Of a stretch of 64,000 nucleotides of DNA, positions 23,565 through 33,003 are shown piece by piece. Each line of letters opens with the position of its first letter. Positions within the stretch are counted from its first letter, which is position 1. The stretch covers positions 1-64,000 of the forward strand of contig NZ_JAQRFN010000020.1 of the NCBI RefSeq assembly GCF_028598555.1. The letters are read 5' to 3'. Below the pieces are notes generated by a model. That model had not been told where the DNA came from. It searched no databases and saw only the letters and a list, made by a program, of their open reading frames with translations. The translations under genes and the position numbers were made by a program. The DNA comes from Xenorhabdus anantnagensis (GTDB taxonomy: Bacteria; Pseudomonadota; Gammaproteobacteria; Enterobacterales; Enterobacteriaceae).

Positions 23565-24688
23565 GTTGGGTATTCAGCCACCATAAGTCATGGGATTATT
23601 TATCCTCAACCTTCTCTTTTATCGCTGATATGAATGGTGTTCAGCAAGATCCCATTCATCATGCCGAAGGCGATGTCGCAATCCATACTCAAATGGTATT
23701 GGCGGCATTGGAGCAATTGCCCGAATATTCATTATTGGCCCCGGAAGAACAGGAAATTCTTTGGACAGCGGCATTATTGCATGATGTAGAGAAGCGTAGT
23801 ACGACGCGGATAAATTGGGATGGACGCATTATTTCTCCGGGACACGCCCGTAAAGGAGAATTAACGGCCAGAAAAATTCTGTTTCAGCAAATACCCACAC
23901 CCTTTGCAATCCGGGAACAGATCGCCGCACTTGTGCGTTTCCATGGATTACCATTGTGGTTAATGGAAAAGCCCAGTCCACAAAAGGCATTATTGGCGGC
24001 ATCATTGCGTGTTGATACTTATTTGCTGGCTCTACTGGCAAAAGCAGATGTATTAGGGCGCACATGTCATGACGCACAGGAATTACTGGAACGTATTGAG
24101 CTGTTTGAGCTTTACTGTCGTGAACAGGGTTGCTGGCGGGAATCACGGGTATTCTCATCCAGTGAGGCTCGTTTCCATTACTTTTTTACGGATAGTGAGC
24201 AGCCAGATTACCAGCCTTATGATAACTATGGCAGTCAGGTAATCTTGTTGTGTGGATTGCCGGGGATGGGTAAAGACCATTTTATCCAACTATATGGTGA
24301 AGGAATGCCTGTGATTAGTCTGGATGCGATTCGTCGTGAACATCAAATTAGCCCAGAAGATAAAAATGCCAATGGTTGGGTTGTACAGCAAGCAAAGCAT
24401 CAAGCCAAAGATAGATTGCGCAGCAGGCAAAATTTCATTTGGAATGCCACTAACCTGACAGGACAGATACGCCAGCAACTCATCAAATTATTTGTGAGTT
24501 ATGATGCCAAAATTAGGATTGTTTACATTGAACAAGGCCATAAGCGCTGGCGTCAACAAAACAGCAATCGTCAATATGCTGTACCGGATAAAGTGATGGA
24601 TCGGATGCTTGGTAAGCTGGAAGTTCCGACACCAGAAGAGGCACATGAAGTTTGCTATTTCATTGATTCGGAGCTTTTGAATCGATAA
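23561..24688 (+). CDS. HD-Pnk RNA end-healing enzyme (HD phosphatase plus polynucleotide kinase)
   Basis: A 375-residue two-domain protein. The N-terminal HD phosphohydrolase domain has His42, His74-Asp75 (LLHDVEKRS), His128 (RFHGLP) and Asp162 (AKADVLGR). The C-terminal P-loop kinase has GLPGMGKD (232-239), SLDAIRRE with Asp255 and Arg258 as in T4 Pnk, and a lid-like R..YAVPDKVMDRMLGKLEVPTPEE. This layout matches the bifunctional HD-Pnk enzymes characterised from other bacteria, which remove 2',3'-cyclic or 3' phosphates and phosphorylate 5'-OH ends. It would prepare RNA breaks for the ligase encoded just upstream. The start has an AAGGAGAAAGAG ribosome site. Confidence 0.87.
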   Translation: MSWVFSHHKSWDYLSSTFSFIADMNGVQQDPIHHAEGDVAIHTQMVLAALEQLPEYSLLAPEEQEILWTAALLHDVEKRSTTRINWDGRIISPGHARKGELTARKILFQQIPTPFAIREQIAALVRFHGLPLWLMEKPSPQKALLAASLRVDTYLLALLAKADVLGRTCHDAQELLERIELFELYCREQGCWRESRVFSSSEARFHYFFTDSEQPDYQPYDNYGSQVILLCGLPGMGKDHFIQLYGEGMPVISLDAIRREHQISPEDKNANGWVVQQAKHQAKDRLRSRQNFIWNATNLTGQIRQQLIKLFVSYDAKIRIVYIEQGHKRWRQQNSNRQYAVPDKVMDRMLGKLEVPTPEEAHEVCYFIDSELLNR

Positions 24689-24732
24689 TCACAGAATATA
24701 TTTCTGGTAATTTCGCTGAAAAGATCTTATTG

Positions 24733-24795
24733 GAAAAGCTAGAATTTAGAAAAGATAGAAGTTAAAAAGATAGAAGTTAGAAAGATAGAAGGCTG
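24733..24795. repeat. Imperfect 17-bp tandem repeats after HD-Pnk
   Basis: Three to four imperfect copies of AAAGATAGAAGTTA-like units fill the end of the gap between the RNA-repair operon and dsbB, with no coding potential. Similar micro-repeats occur elsewhere in the window. Confidence 0.7.
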
Positions 24796-24841
24796 TTGGA
24801 ATTATATAGCCTTCTATTTTAATGATTTCAGTATGAACGAA

Positions 24842-25408
24842 TTATTTCTTTAGTAATTGATAGAACGTCGGGTTGTCATCACATTGTCCGCTGCCACATT
24901 CCAATATGGTAGAAACCAAATTGGCTGCAATTAAAAATGCGAATAATCCCATAGCAATTTTGCCCAATATTGGTGGCGTATATTTTGCTGAATCAGTATT
25001 ACCTGCTTTCAGAGGCATAATAACCGCGATGGCAATGATAGTCAGAATAGACAGAATTGCGGCCCAAGTATAAAAATGCAGGCCGAAGAAAGTTGAACCA
25101 TATCCCATATCTCCCGGCAGGATATGGAGAGAAACCTGACGCATGGCAACGAAACCAGTCACAATACAGCCGAGTAATGAGAAGCTATAATGGGCGTTTT
25201 TTATACCGAAGTAAATATTAAACAAAAAGCCGAAACCAATCATGATAATGCCTGCACGCTGCAATAAACATAATGGGCAGGGAAGTTCAGAACGCGCTAG
25301 CTGATAATAAAACGCGACTATCAAAATTACACTAATACCGAACAGACCGAGGATATTCAAGGCCATTGCGAGGTTAACATTACGTGGTGCTGACATTATA
25401 TTATTCAT
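24842..25408 (-). CDS. DsbB-family disulfide bond formation protein (variant topology)
   Basis: Inner-membrane quinone reductase family that reoxidises periplasmic thiol oxidases. The 188-residue protein keeps the first cysteine pair CPLC (Cys44, Cys47) after the first membrane helix. The second pair is not in the usual loop (about residues 92-110 lacks Cys) but near the C terminus, ECGSGQC (Cys171, Cys176), after a fifth predicted helix (helices near 15-35, 49-68, 74-92, 110-131, 146-166). That would still put it in the periplasm. It has a strong GGAGG ribosome site and follows a 52-residue membrane protein by 12 bases. It is not the housekeeping DsbB; the partner thiol protein is not in the window. 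Confidence 0.85.
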   Translation of the reverse strand: MNNIMSAPRNVNLAMALNILGLFGISVILIVAFYYQLARSELPCPLCLLQRAGIIMIGFGFLFNIYFGIKNAHYSFSLLGCIVTGFVAMRQVSLHILPGDMGYGSTFFGLHFYTWAAILSILTIIAIAVIMPLKAGNTDSAKYTPPILGKIAMGLFAFLIAANLVSTILECGSGQCDDNPTFYQLLKK

Positions 25409-25420
25409 TACGGCCTCCGA

Positions 25421-25579
25421 TTAAAAAGAAAGGTTCAATGCATCAGTTGCATGATATTTAAACCAAAATACCGTAATGATGAATAAAGCAAACCAAAGCA
25501 TATACGTCAGCTTTTTCTTGGCAGTAATAACAGTGACGATTGTAACTAGCGCAATTAAGAACGGTAAAAACATATACAT
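25421..25579 (-). CDS. Small membrane protein, DUF5993-like, partner of DsbB-family protein
   Basis: A 52-residue ORF (MYMFLPFLIALVTIVTVITA at the start) with a GGAG ribosome site 7 bases before the ATG and a stop 12 bases before the DsbB-like gene, so the two form an operon. Two hydrophobic helices (about 3-20 and 25-40) are separated by KKKLT. It contains no cysteine. Small proteins of the DUF5993 type are known next to DsbB-like genes; family assignment is by size, pattern and context. Confidence 0.75.
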   Translation of the reverse strand: MYMFLPFLIALVTIVTVITAKKKLTYMLWFALFIITVFWFKYHATDALNLSF

Positions 25580-25613
25580 GTTTAATCTCCATTGTAAATT
25601 TAAAGCATATGTT

Positions 25614-25628
25614 ATGCCATTATGGCAT
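25614..25628. promoter_or_regulatory. Perfect palindrome upstream of the dsbB-like operon
   Basis: ATGCCATTATGGCAT is a perfect 7+1+7 palindrome 35 bases upstream of the small membrane-protein gene. It could be an operator; the regulator is unknown. Confidence 0.45.
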
Positions 25629-25780
25629 TAATACATCGGTAATATGATCATTAATAATATTAGAACAACAATACAAAATGCTGATTTATGGAAGGTTGTT
25701 TCATTCGAAATAATAGTAAGAAAAGGCTTTCTTGCGCGTATGAAGGTGATCTTGGTTAACAATTGGTTAGAAAATGAATA

Positions 25781-25805
25781 AAAAAACTCCCCATCGAATG
25801 GGGAG
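25781..25805 (-). terminator. uvrA intrinsic terminator
   Basis: Reading leftwards, CTCCCCA and TGGGGAG (25799-25805 and 25787-25793) form a 7-bp stem, followed by TTTTTT, about 35 bases beyond the uvrA stop. Confidence 0.88.
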
Positions 25806-25838
25806 GATTGTCGATAATTTAGTTGCAGAATGAGTAAA

Positions 25839-28670
25839 TTAATCTTCCTTAAGTATCGGCTTCAAAAAACGAGCTGTGTAAGATGTTTCGCACTGGGCTA
25901 CTTCTTCTGGCGTTCCCGATATCAGTATCTCACCGCCGCCGCTGCCGCCTTCAGGGCCAAGGTCGACAATCCAGTCAGCCGTTTTGATGACATCCAGATT
26001 ATGTTCGATGACTACAATGGTGTTTCCTTGATCCCGCAGTTGATGCAGAACAGACAGCAATTGCTGAATATCCGCAAAATGCAGACCCGTTGTTGGCTCA
26101 TCAAGGATATACAGGGTCTGGCCTGTACCCCGTTTGGATAGCTCCCGCGCCAGTTTTACCCGTTGTGCTTCCCCGCCTGAAAGTGTTGTTGCGGATTGTC
26201 CCAGACGAATATAGGAGAGGCCAACATCTATCAAGGTTTGTAGCTTGCGGGCAAGGGCTGGGACTGCATCGAAAAATTCACGGGCCTCTTCAATGGTCAT
26301 ATTCAGCACTTCATTAATATTCTTGCCTTTATATTTGATTTCCAGCGTTTCGCGGTTGTAACGCTTGCCTTTGCATTGGTCGCAAGACACATAAACATCA
26401 GGTAAGAAGTGCATCTCAACTTTAATTACGCCATCACCCTGACAGGCTTCACAGCGCCCACCTTTAACATTAAAACTGAAACGCCCCGGCGTATAACCAC
26501 GGGTTCTGGACTCAGGAACGCCAGAGAATAATTCCCTTACTGGGGTGAACACCCCCGTATAAGTAGCAGGATTTGAGCGAGGGGTTCTGCCAATCGGGCT
26601 TTGATCGATATCGATCACTTTATCAAAATGCTCAAGACCCTGAATATCGATGTAAGGTGCCGGAGTAATATTTGTTGCTCCGTTTAACTGGCGCTGGGCG
26701 ATAGGAAATAATGTATCGTTGATCAACGTTGATTTGCCGGAACCAGAAACACCAGTAATACAAGTAAACAGGCCAACAGGCAGTTTTAATGTCACCTTTT
26801 TCAGATTATTGCCTTTTGCACCAATCAATTTCAGCATTTTGTCTGGATTGGCTGGCACGCGCTGTTCAGGAATGGCAATTTTGCGTTCACCACTCAGGTA
26901 TTTTCCTGTGAGGGATTTTTGGCTCCCCATAATATCGTCGATAGTCCCTTCGGCAACAATCTCACCACCATGTACCCCTGCTCCTGGCCCGATATCAATA
27001 ATATGGTCAGCCGCACGGATGGCGTCTTCGTCATGTTCGACGACGATAACGGTATTGCCCAAATTGCGCAGATGCAGCAACGTTTCCAGCAAACGCTCAT
27101 TATCCCGTTGATGCAGACCAATGGAAGGTTCATCCAGCACATACATCACACCAACAAGACCAGCGCCAATCTGGCTCGCCAGACGGATACGCTGCGCTTC
27201 CCCGCCAGAAAGGGTTTCTGCTGAACGAGAGAGAGTCAGATAATTCAATCCAACGTTAACCAAGAATTTCAGGCGATCAAGGATCTCTTTCAGGACTTTT
27301 TCGGCAATTTTGGCCCGTTGTCCACTCAATTTGATATTTTGGAAAAACTCCATTGCATGACCGATACTGAAATCCGAAATTTGCGGCAGCGTAGTATTTC
27401 CGATAAAAACATGACGGGCTTCTTGACGCAATCGAGTTCCGTCGCAAGAAACACAGGAACGATTGCTGATATATTTTGCCAACTCTTCCCGTACTGAGGT
27501 GGATTCCGTCTCTTTATAGCGGCGTTCCATATTATGCAAAACACCTTCAAACGGATGGTTACGCACGGTCACATCGCCACGGTCATTGGTGTATTTGAAT
27601 TCGATAGATTCTTTATCTGAACCGTATAAAACCGCTTTTCGAATGGCCGGGCTTAACTGATTAAACGGTGTTTCGATATCAAATTTGTAGTGTTCAGCCA
27701 GCGATTTCAGCATCTGGAAATAATAGAAATTACGGCGATCCCAACCGCGGATTGCACCACCTGCGAGGGAAATATCTTCATTCTGAACAACACGCTCAGG
27801 ATCGAAAAATTGCTGAACGCCTAAGCCGTCACAAGTTGGGCAAGCACCAGCGGGATTGTTGAAGGAAAACAGACGTGGCTCCAGCTCGCTCATACTATAG
27901 CCACATATCGAACAGGCAAAATTGGCGGAGAAAACCAGTTCTTCGGCCTGGGTATCATCCATATTGGCAATGACGGCAGTGCCACCGGAAAGTTCCAACG
28001 CAGTTTCGAATGATTCCGCCAATCGTTGAGCGAGGTCAGCCCGTACTTTGAAACGGTCGATGACGACTTCGATAGTATGTTTTTTCTGTAATTCGAGTTT
28101 TGGTGGATCAGAAAGATCACACACTTCACCATCAATACGGGCACGGATATAACCTTGTGCCGCGAGATTATCCAGCAGTTTGGCATGTTCGCCCTTACGC
28201 TCTTTGACGACAGGAGCCAGCAGCATCAGGCGTTGACCTTCCGGCAGTGTCAGGACGTTATCCACCATCTGGCTAATCGTTTGTGCCGCCAGCGTGATAT
28301 CGTGCTCAGGGCAGCGCGGCTCGCCCACTCGTGCAAATAGCAAACGGAGATAATCATGAATTTCAGTTATCGTTCCGACTGTAGATCGCGGGTTATGGGA
28401 AGTAGATTTTTGCTCAATGGAAATGGCCGGGGATAACCCCTCAATATGATCGACATCCGGTTTTTCCATCAGTGACAAAAATTGGCGGGCATATGCAGAG
28501 AGTGATTCAACATAACGACGTTGGCCCTCTGCATACAGGGTATCGAAAGCCAGAGATGACTTACCGGAGCCAGATAGCCCAGTAATGACTATTAGCTTGT
28601 CACGGGGAATTATTAAATTGATATTTTTGAGATTATGGGTGCGGGCGCCCCGAACTTCGATGTTATCCAT
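25839..28670 (-). CDS. uvrA: Excinuclease ABC subunit A
   Basis: Damage-recognition ATPase of nucleotide excision repair, working with UvrB and UvrC. It has 943 residues, the normal length. Two ABC modules are visible: Walker [10 protein letters not shown] near the N terminus and GVSGSGKST in the second half, each with [18 protein letters not shown] signatures. Zinc modules with CSICGYS...CPTCDG and CEACQGDG...CDQCKG are present. It is divergent from ssb with a shared LexA box between them, as in E. coli. Confidence 0.98.
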   Translation of the reverse strand: MDNIEVRGARTHNLKNINLIIPRDKLIVITGLSGSGKSSLAFDTLYAEGQRRYVESLSAYARQFLSLMEKPDVDHIEGLSPAISIEQKSTSHNPRSTVGTITEIHDYLRLLFARVGEPRCPEHDITLAAQTISQMVDNVLTLPEGQRLMLLAPVVKERKGEHAKLLDNLAAQGYIRARIDGEVCDLSDPPKLELQKKHTIEVVIDRFKVRADLAQRLAESFETALELSGGTAVIANMDDTQAEELVFSANFACSICGYSMSELEPRLFSFNNPAGACPTCDGLGVQQFFDPERVVQNEDISLAGGAIRGWDRRNFYYFQMLKSLAEHYKFDIETPFNQLSPAIRKAVLYGSDKESIEFKYTNDRGDVTVRNHPFEGVLHNMERRYKETESTSVREELAKYISNRSCVSCDGTRLRQEARHVFIGNTTLPQISDFSIGHAMEFFQNIKLSGQRAKIAEKVLKEILDRLKFLVNVGLNYLTLSRSAETLSGGEAQRIRLASQIGAGLVGVMYVLDEPSIGLHQRDNERLLETLLHLRNLGNTVIVVEHDEDAIRAADHIIDIGPGAGVHGGEIVAEGTIDDIMGSQKSLTGKYLSGERKIAIPEQRVPANPDKMLKLIGAKGNNLKKVTLKLPVGLFTCITGVSGSGKSTLINDTLFPIAQRQLNGATNITPAPYIDIQGLEHFDKVIDIDQSPIGRTPRSNPATYTGVFTPVRELFSGVPESRTRGYTPGRFSFNVKGGRCEACQGDGVIKVEMHFLPDVYVSCDQCKGKRYNRETLEIKYKGKNINEVLNMTIEEAREFFDAVPALARKLQTLIDVGLSYIRLGQSATTLSGGEAQRVKLARELSKRGTGQTLYILDEPTTGLHFADIQQLLSVLHQLRDQGNTIVVIEHNLDVIKTADWIVDLGPEGGSGGGEILISGTPEEVAQCETSYTARFLKPILKED

Positions 28671-28751
28671 AGACCACTTCCCAGATTATTGATGGTGCAA
28701 GACTCTATTTATAGTGCAAAACTCATAAATGCGTCATTATTGCACAAACAT

Positions 28752-28771
28752 TGCTGAATGGATATACAGTG
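28752..28771. promoter_or_regulatory. LexA (SOS) box shared by uvrA and ssb
   Basis: The stretch tgctgaatggatatacagtg contains CTG-N10-CAG (28754-28769) and closely resembles the E. coli uvrA/ssb SOS box. It lies about 80 bases upstream of uvrA and 170 bases upstream of ssb. Confidence 0.9.
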
Positions 28772-28940
28772 TTTAATGGAGAGTTATACTGTAACCCTGA
28801 CAATGTAAAGTACGATGAGCTTCGCAAAGTATAATATAACGGCTCTCTGTTTAAACTTAGTCCTCGCATGGTAAACTACTTCGCTTATAATTAGAGAAGT
28901 CCATTTTTTAGCAAAATTCATTTCATCAGGAGTATTCCCA

Positions 28941-29468
28941 ATGGCCAGCAGAGGCGTAAACAAAGTTATTTTAGTGGGTAATTTGGGGCAGGACCCGGAA
29001 GTTCGCTATATGCCGAATGGCGGTGCAGTCGCCAACATTACTCTAGCAACGTCTGAGAGCTGGCGTGACAAGCAAACCGGTGAGATGAGAGAGAAAACCG
29101 AATGGCATCGCGTAGTGATATTCGGCAAATTGGCAGAAGTCGCCGGTGAATACCTGCGCAAAGGCTCTCAGGTTTATATCGAAGGTTCTTTACAGACTCG
29201 CAAATGGCAGGATCAGAGTGGTCAAGATCGTTATACCACGGAAGTTGCGGTCAATCCTATAGGCGGCACTATGCAAATGCTAGGCAGCCGCGGCGGTGCA
29301 GCAAGCCAAGATGCACCAGCACAAGGTGGTTGGGGACAACCACAGCAGCCACAAGCAACATCTCAGCAATTCAGCGGCGGCGCTCCATCTCGTCCGGCAC
29401 AGTCTCCGTCTCCTGCACCACAGAGCAATGAGCCATCAATGGATTTCGATGATGACATTCCGTTCTAA
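28941..29468 (+). CDS. ssb: Single-stranded DNA-binding protein
   Basis: Tetrameric SSB that coats single-stranded DNA during replication and repair. The 175-residue protein has an OB fold in residues 1-115 ([44 protein letters not shown]), a Gln/Pro/Gly-rich linker and the acidic tip MDFDDDIPF that docks partner proteins. An AGGAGT ribosome site precedes the start. Confidence 0.98.
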   Translation: MASRGVNKVILVGNLGQDPEVRYMPNGGAVANITLATSESWRDKQTGEMREKTEWHRVVIFGKLAEVAGEYLRKGSQVYIEGSLQTRKWQDQSGQDRYTTEVAVNPIGGTMQMLGSRGGAASQDAPAQGGWGQPQQPQATSQQFSGGAPSRPAQSPSPAPQSNEPSMDFDDDIPF

Positions 29469-29507
29469 CGTTTACTTAAGAGTATTTAGGTAAGTTTCTG
29501 TCTATAA

Positions 29508-29532
29508 GGCCCCGTTTATACGGGGTTTTTTG
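29508..29532 (+). terminator. ssb intrinsic terminator
   Basis: CCCCG (29510-29514) and CGGGG (29521-29525) form a GC stem with an AT loop, followed by TTTTTT. Confidence 0.88.
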
Positions 29533-29544
29533 TCTTTACGTAAT

Positions 29545-29840
29545 GTTTTTTATCGGTTTTTTGGCATAAATAGGTTTATTGACCATCTTTGGAAAGGTAA
29601 TTCGAGTGCGCAAAGTCAAGTTCTCCCGCTCAATACGTTGAGTAAAAGTCTTCCCGACGAGATGCTGGCTTTTTAGTAATAGGTTGTAGGCCTTGAAATT
29701 ATCGGTACACCAGAACACAACATTGAACGAGGCGAGCTTTTTAAGCCGTTTCCTGAGCGGGACAACGGCATTAATACTGATATGTCATGTACGGGCAGTA
29801 TCACAGATACCTGCGTTGTTCATGGCAAGATCAACGGCTA
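29545..29840 (-). pseudogene. IS1-family transposase remnant
   Basis: Leftward translation gives recognisable pieces of IS1-type InsA/InsB. The best is TDNFKAYN...HLVGKTFTQRIERENLTLRTRI, matching the IS1 InsB block TDNWGSY...HLTGKIFTQRIERNNLTLRTRI. Upstream, in other frames, AVDLAMNNAGICDTAR resembles the InsA C-terminal helix-turn-helix. Stops and frame changes break it and no terminal inverted repeats are seen, so the element is dead. It fills most of the nearly 500-base gap between ssb and glk. Confidence 0.8.
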
Positions 29841-29956
29841 TGTGATCTATACATAAGGCACCCATGCTAAATATCGCTTATATTTTTCAGCAGAAAATCA
29901 AACAAATAAATAGCATGAGCAGATATAAATATATTGAGGTTATTTACCCAATATAT

Positions 29957-30925
29957 TTACTCAATGATTTTACCCAACGATTGGCGAATATAATAACCTG
30001 TACCTAATAACCCCGGTTTATCATGGGTAATCAGATACACGGGAATATCCTGCAAATAGTTTGTAAACCGGCCTTTGCTTTCAAATCCCTGCCGAAAGCC
30101 TGATTTTTGGAAGAAATCCAGGAAACGTGGGACTACCCCACCCGCAATATACACGCCACCAAATGCACCAATATTCAGCGCTAAATTTCCGCCAAAGCGC
30201 CCTAATGCTGAACAAAAGAGTTCTAACACCTGTTTGCAGGTAGGGCAATTTCCGCTCAGCGCACGGTCGGAAATATCGCGTGGGGTAAGCTCTTCTGCGG
30301 GTTGACCGTTCAACTTCATCAAAGCACGATAAATATTCACCAAGCCAGGCCCGGAAAGGACACGTTCGGCGGAGACATGACCATATTCTTCCCGTAGTAC
30401 ACTCAATATATGATCTTCTTCTGTGCTGTCCGGTGCGAAATCTACATGCCCACCTTCGCCGGGCAGGCTCATCCATTGGTTTCCCGTATGAATAAGATGG
30501 GCGACACCCAATCCAGTACCTGCTCCATAAACCGCGATGGGACGTTTGGCTTGAGGTTGCGTTCCACCAATCTGAATCACATCATCAGCTCCCAGAACCG
30601 GAATGGCGAGGGAAACAGCGGTAAAATCGTTAATCACCTCAAAACATTCCCATCCCAGCGACGCTTTCATTTGACTAACGGAAAAACGCCAACTGTGGTT
30701 GGTCATACTGATAACATCATCCGTTACCGGACAGGCAATGGCGATGCAACCATAATTGACTTCACAGTTTTGCTGTTTCAGGTACTGGCGGATAACAATT
30801 TCAAGCGATGCATAATACGCACAGGGATAGACTTCGACTGCGCTCAGTTGCCCAGTATCCACATCACATAATGCCAGTCGTGCATTTGTACCGCCGATAT
30901 CGCCTACCAGGGCGTAAGTTGTCAT
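29957..30925 (-). CDS. glk: Glucokinase
   Basis: Phosphorylates glucose to glucose-6-phosphate with ATP. The 322-residue protein is of normal length for E. coli-type Glk, with phosphate motif [16 protein letters not shown] at the N terminus, catalytic-region motif [13 protein letters not shown], the adenosine-side [12 protein letters not shown] and [17 protein letters not shown] blocks. It has an AGGAGAGAT-like ribosome site. Confidence 0.96.
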   Translation of the reverse strand: MTTYALVGDIGGTNARLALCDVDTGQLSAVEVYPCAYYASLEIVIRQYLKQQNCEVNYGCIAIACPVTDDVISMTNHSWRFSVSQMKASLGWECFEVINDFTAVSLAIPVLGADDVIQIGGTQPQAKRPIAVYGAGTGLGVAHLIHTGNQWMSLPGEGGHVDFAPDSTEEDHILSVLREEYGHVSAERVLSGPGLVNIYRALMKLNGQPAEELTPRDISDRALSGNCPTCKQVLELFCSALGRFGGNLALNIGAFGGVYIAGGVVPRFLDFFQKSGFRQGFESKGRFTNYLQDIPVYLITHDKPGLLGTGYYIRQSLGKIIE

Positions 30926-31052
30926 GGTTTATCTCTCCTTAAGTCTTACAGAACTCTATATCCTAATGAACCAGTCAAAAGTCGAATTGAGGGGATTTTA
31001 CACAAGGTCAGGCGCAAAGACCGCATAAAAATATATCGATATTTCAGAGGAA

Positions 31053-31082
31053 CCTAACACCGACAGAGCTATCGGTGTCAGG
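31053..31082 (-). terminator. Hairpin after the DUF1479 gene
   Basis: CCTAACACCGA (31053-31063) and TCGGTGTCAGG (31072-31082) form an 11-bp stem with one G-T pair, just beyond the stop of the leftward gene. No T-run follows, so termination by this stem alone is uncertain. Confidence 0.6.
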
Positions 31083-31090
31083 TTGGCGCT

Positions 31091-32356
31091 TTAATTCAAG
31101 CTAAGACCACGTCGCCCAATGGGGGTTAAATCGTCAGTAGTAAAACGGTTTTTCCAGTTCTTTTCATAGTCTTCTCGGGGGAAATCAGCCGGAGATGTGC
31201 CATCTTCAAGCGATTTTGCCACCTTATGGGCATAAGCAAGATTTCTGTTACACAAAGGGGCAGCAGGGATATACATCACATTTCCCCAGCCTTGCTGATT
31301 TTTCACAGGCGCAACGGAATGGATAAGATCACAGTGCCACCAGACAGAATCACCCGCCTGTAAAGAGGGGATGCTGCATAGCCCATTAATGAGATGAGGA
31401 TGCCATTTCTCCAGAGTTGGCAGCGCCTTACCGGGAGCTACGCCACAAAGTTCATCGTCAGGTACATCATTCAGTAAAGGTCGTAACAGCAGATAGGCCA
31501 TTGCTTCTGGCACGGGAACGACATGCAATAATCCCTGATTGAGTGTCATATCTGATAGCGCTGTCCAGCCTTGAAAGGTGCGAAAAACTGAGCATCGGGT
31601 TACGTTATCCAGCTCGTATTCATTTATCTCTGGGCGATACGCCGCATCCCAAGGATCGTATTTTGCAAATTGGTTATTAAAAATATGTCTAAATACTTTT
31701 TGGTAAGCAGGATGTAGCCAACGTTCCAAAGCACCAGAATCAGTATGGGCACCAAGCCCTTTGGATGTCGTGCCCGGTGGTCTGCGGCGAATGCGGTCGG
31801 GGTAAATAATGCTGATATCAGGATCAAACCAACGTGAGCCATCTGATGATTCAAATTTCCACAAACGATTGAGAAAAGATTGTACCTGCGCGATTTCTTT
31901 ACTTTGTCGGGCTTGCATTTGTGCTTGAGACCAGTAAATGGAGTAAATTTCCGGACGAGATGCTTCAAGGTTGCCAAAATAGTTATCACCAGTGCCTTGA
32001 TAAACGCTATCAAAGTTATTGATCGCAAGGTAATCAAGCATGGATTTATCCCATGCGAGTGCGGTATCGCGGGGAAAGTTTCCTCTGACGACTAAACATC
32101 CTCGGCGTTTAATCTTTTGTACCGTTTCTGCTGTGACTCGATTGTTTGCCAAATCATATAAGTGGATTTCAGGCCAAGCGCTGCCTGTATTTTTTTCATC
32201 TTCTCGAGCCGCTGCGAGCTCTTGTTCTATTTTATCGCAAACTTGTTTGAACAAACCTTCGACATTACCAATTTGCTTGCATATGGCTTGTTTCATTTGA
32301 CGGATATTCTGGCGGTAATTATCAGGAAAGCGGGGAGAGATAAAAGATGTGTCCAT
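31091..32356 (-). CDS. ybiU: YbiU-like DUF1479 protein, Fe(II)/2-oxoglutarate oxygenase fold
   Basis: From ATG 32356, supported by an AGGA ribosome site, the protein has 421 residues, the same as E. coli YbiU. DUF1479 proteins have a cupin-type double-stranded beta-helix related to iron/2-oxoglutarate oxygenases. A facial-triad-like motif HTDSGALERW (His-X-Asp) is visible mid-protein, and WWHCDLIHSVAP could hold the distal histidine. The substrate is unknown. An earlier start at 32434 adds only repeat-derived lysine-rich sequence (KINGFKNKRFKN). Confidence 0.85.
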   Translation of the reverse strand: MDTSFISPRFPDNYRQNIRQMKQAICKQIGNVEGLFKQVCDKIEQELAAAREDEKNTGSAWPEIHLYDLANNRVTAETVQKIKRRGCLVVRGNFPRDTALAWDKSMLDYLAINNFDSVYQGTGDNYFGNLEASRPEIYSIYWSQAQMQARQSKEIAQVQSFLNRLWKFESSDGSRWFDPDISIIYPDRIRRRPPGTTSKGLGAHTDSGALERWLHPAYQKVFRHIFNNQFAKYDPWDAAYRPEINEYELDNVTRCSVFRTFQGWTALSDMTLNQGLLHVVPVPEAMAYLLLRPLLNDVPDDELCGVAPGKALPTLEKWHPHLINGLCSIPSLQAGDSVWWHCDLIHSVAPVKNQQGWGNVMYIPAAPLCNRNLAYAHKVAKSLEDGTSPADFPREDYEKNWKNRFTTDDLTPIGRRGLSLN

Positions 32357-32394
32357 AGCAGATCCTATTTGTTCATCATGATTGGTGTAGTTTT

Positions 32395-32460
32395 TAAAGC
32401 GTTTATTTTTAAAACCGTTTATTTTTAAAACCATTTACTTTTGAAAACTGTTTACTTTTT
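32395..32460. repeat. Four imperfect 17-19-bp repeats upstream of the DUF1479 gene
   Basis: Four tandem copies of a GTTTATTTTTAAAACC-like unit (units of about 17-19 bases) occupy the leader of the leftward gene. They produce a false N-terminal extension in frame. Confidence 0.75.
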
Positions 32461-32508
32461 GATGTAACAGGCTCGAATCGTGGTTAGCCCTTTTTTAGGG
32501 TACAGGAA

Positions 32509-32703
32509 TTAAATAATTTCTTGATTAGATGACCAGAGCGGTTGTGATTCAATGGATATTGTCAGTTCTTTTTGTTTAAGACGATCACCGAATAGCACTA
32601 TCGCTTCATCGCCATATTGCTTTGATGCCCAGGTTATCGCTTGAGCTGATGGGGGTATCTCGGTAGATTTGATAAGGTATAGATATTGTTGATATGGTTT
32701 ATA
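32509..32703 (-). pseudogene. Orphan C-terminal gene fragment
   Basis: Leftward open frame of 64 codons without a start codon, preceded by stops, reading YLYLIKSTEIPPSAQAITWA then SKQYGDEAIVLFGDRLKQKE and ending SNQEII. The composition is protein-like and unlike the surrounding AT-rich DNA, so it is probably the tail of a lost gene. I do not recognise the family. Confidence 0.4.
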
Positions 32704-32909
32704 TCAATTACATTAGATGCCCAAAATCTCACATAAATACTCCAAGATCCCAGCACAAAATTTGTGATTATCGCTTGATTCTTATCCCTGATTCACTGGA
32801 TAATCATTCGCCTCAAATTTTCTCACCATCTTTTTGCCTTTAAAGCCAAACGATTGCGTAAATGAATGGCTGAACCAGTGAGTACAGCACGGAGTTTTGT
32901 TGTCCGGTG

Positions 32910-32925
32910 ACGTAATCGTTTTCGT
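32910..32925 (+). promoter_or_regulatory. PurR operator upstream of ghxP
   Basis: ACGTAATCGTTTTCGT matches 14 of 16 positions of the E. coli PurR consensus ACGCAAACGTTTTCGT. It lies 78 bases before the purine permease start, so the gene is likely repressed by PurR with hypoxanthine or guanine. A weaker inverted copy lies at 32844-32859. Confidence 0.85.
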
Positions 32926-33003
32926 TAGGCTTTTGTCAGGTGAAGAGAGGGAGAAAAGCGGTAGATTTTAAAGCGACATATTCAACAAAAGCAGGGGAAA
33001 AAC

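Noticed and set aside
29743-29957. Possible independent gene between ssb and glk
   Set aside because: The readable pieces match IS1-family transposase and are broken by stops; the rest is AT-rich filler.
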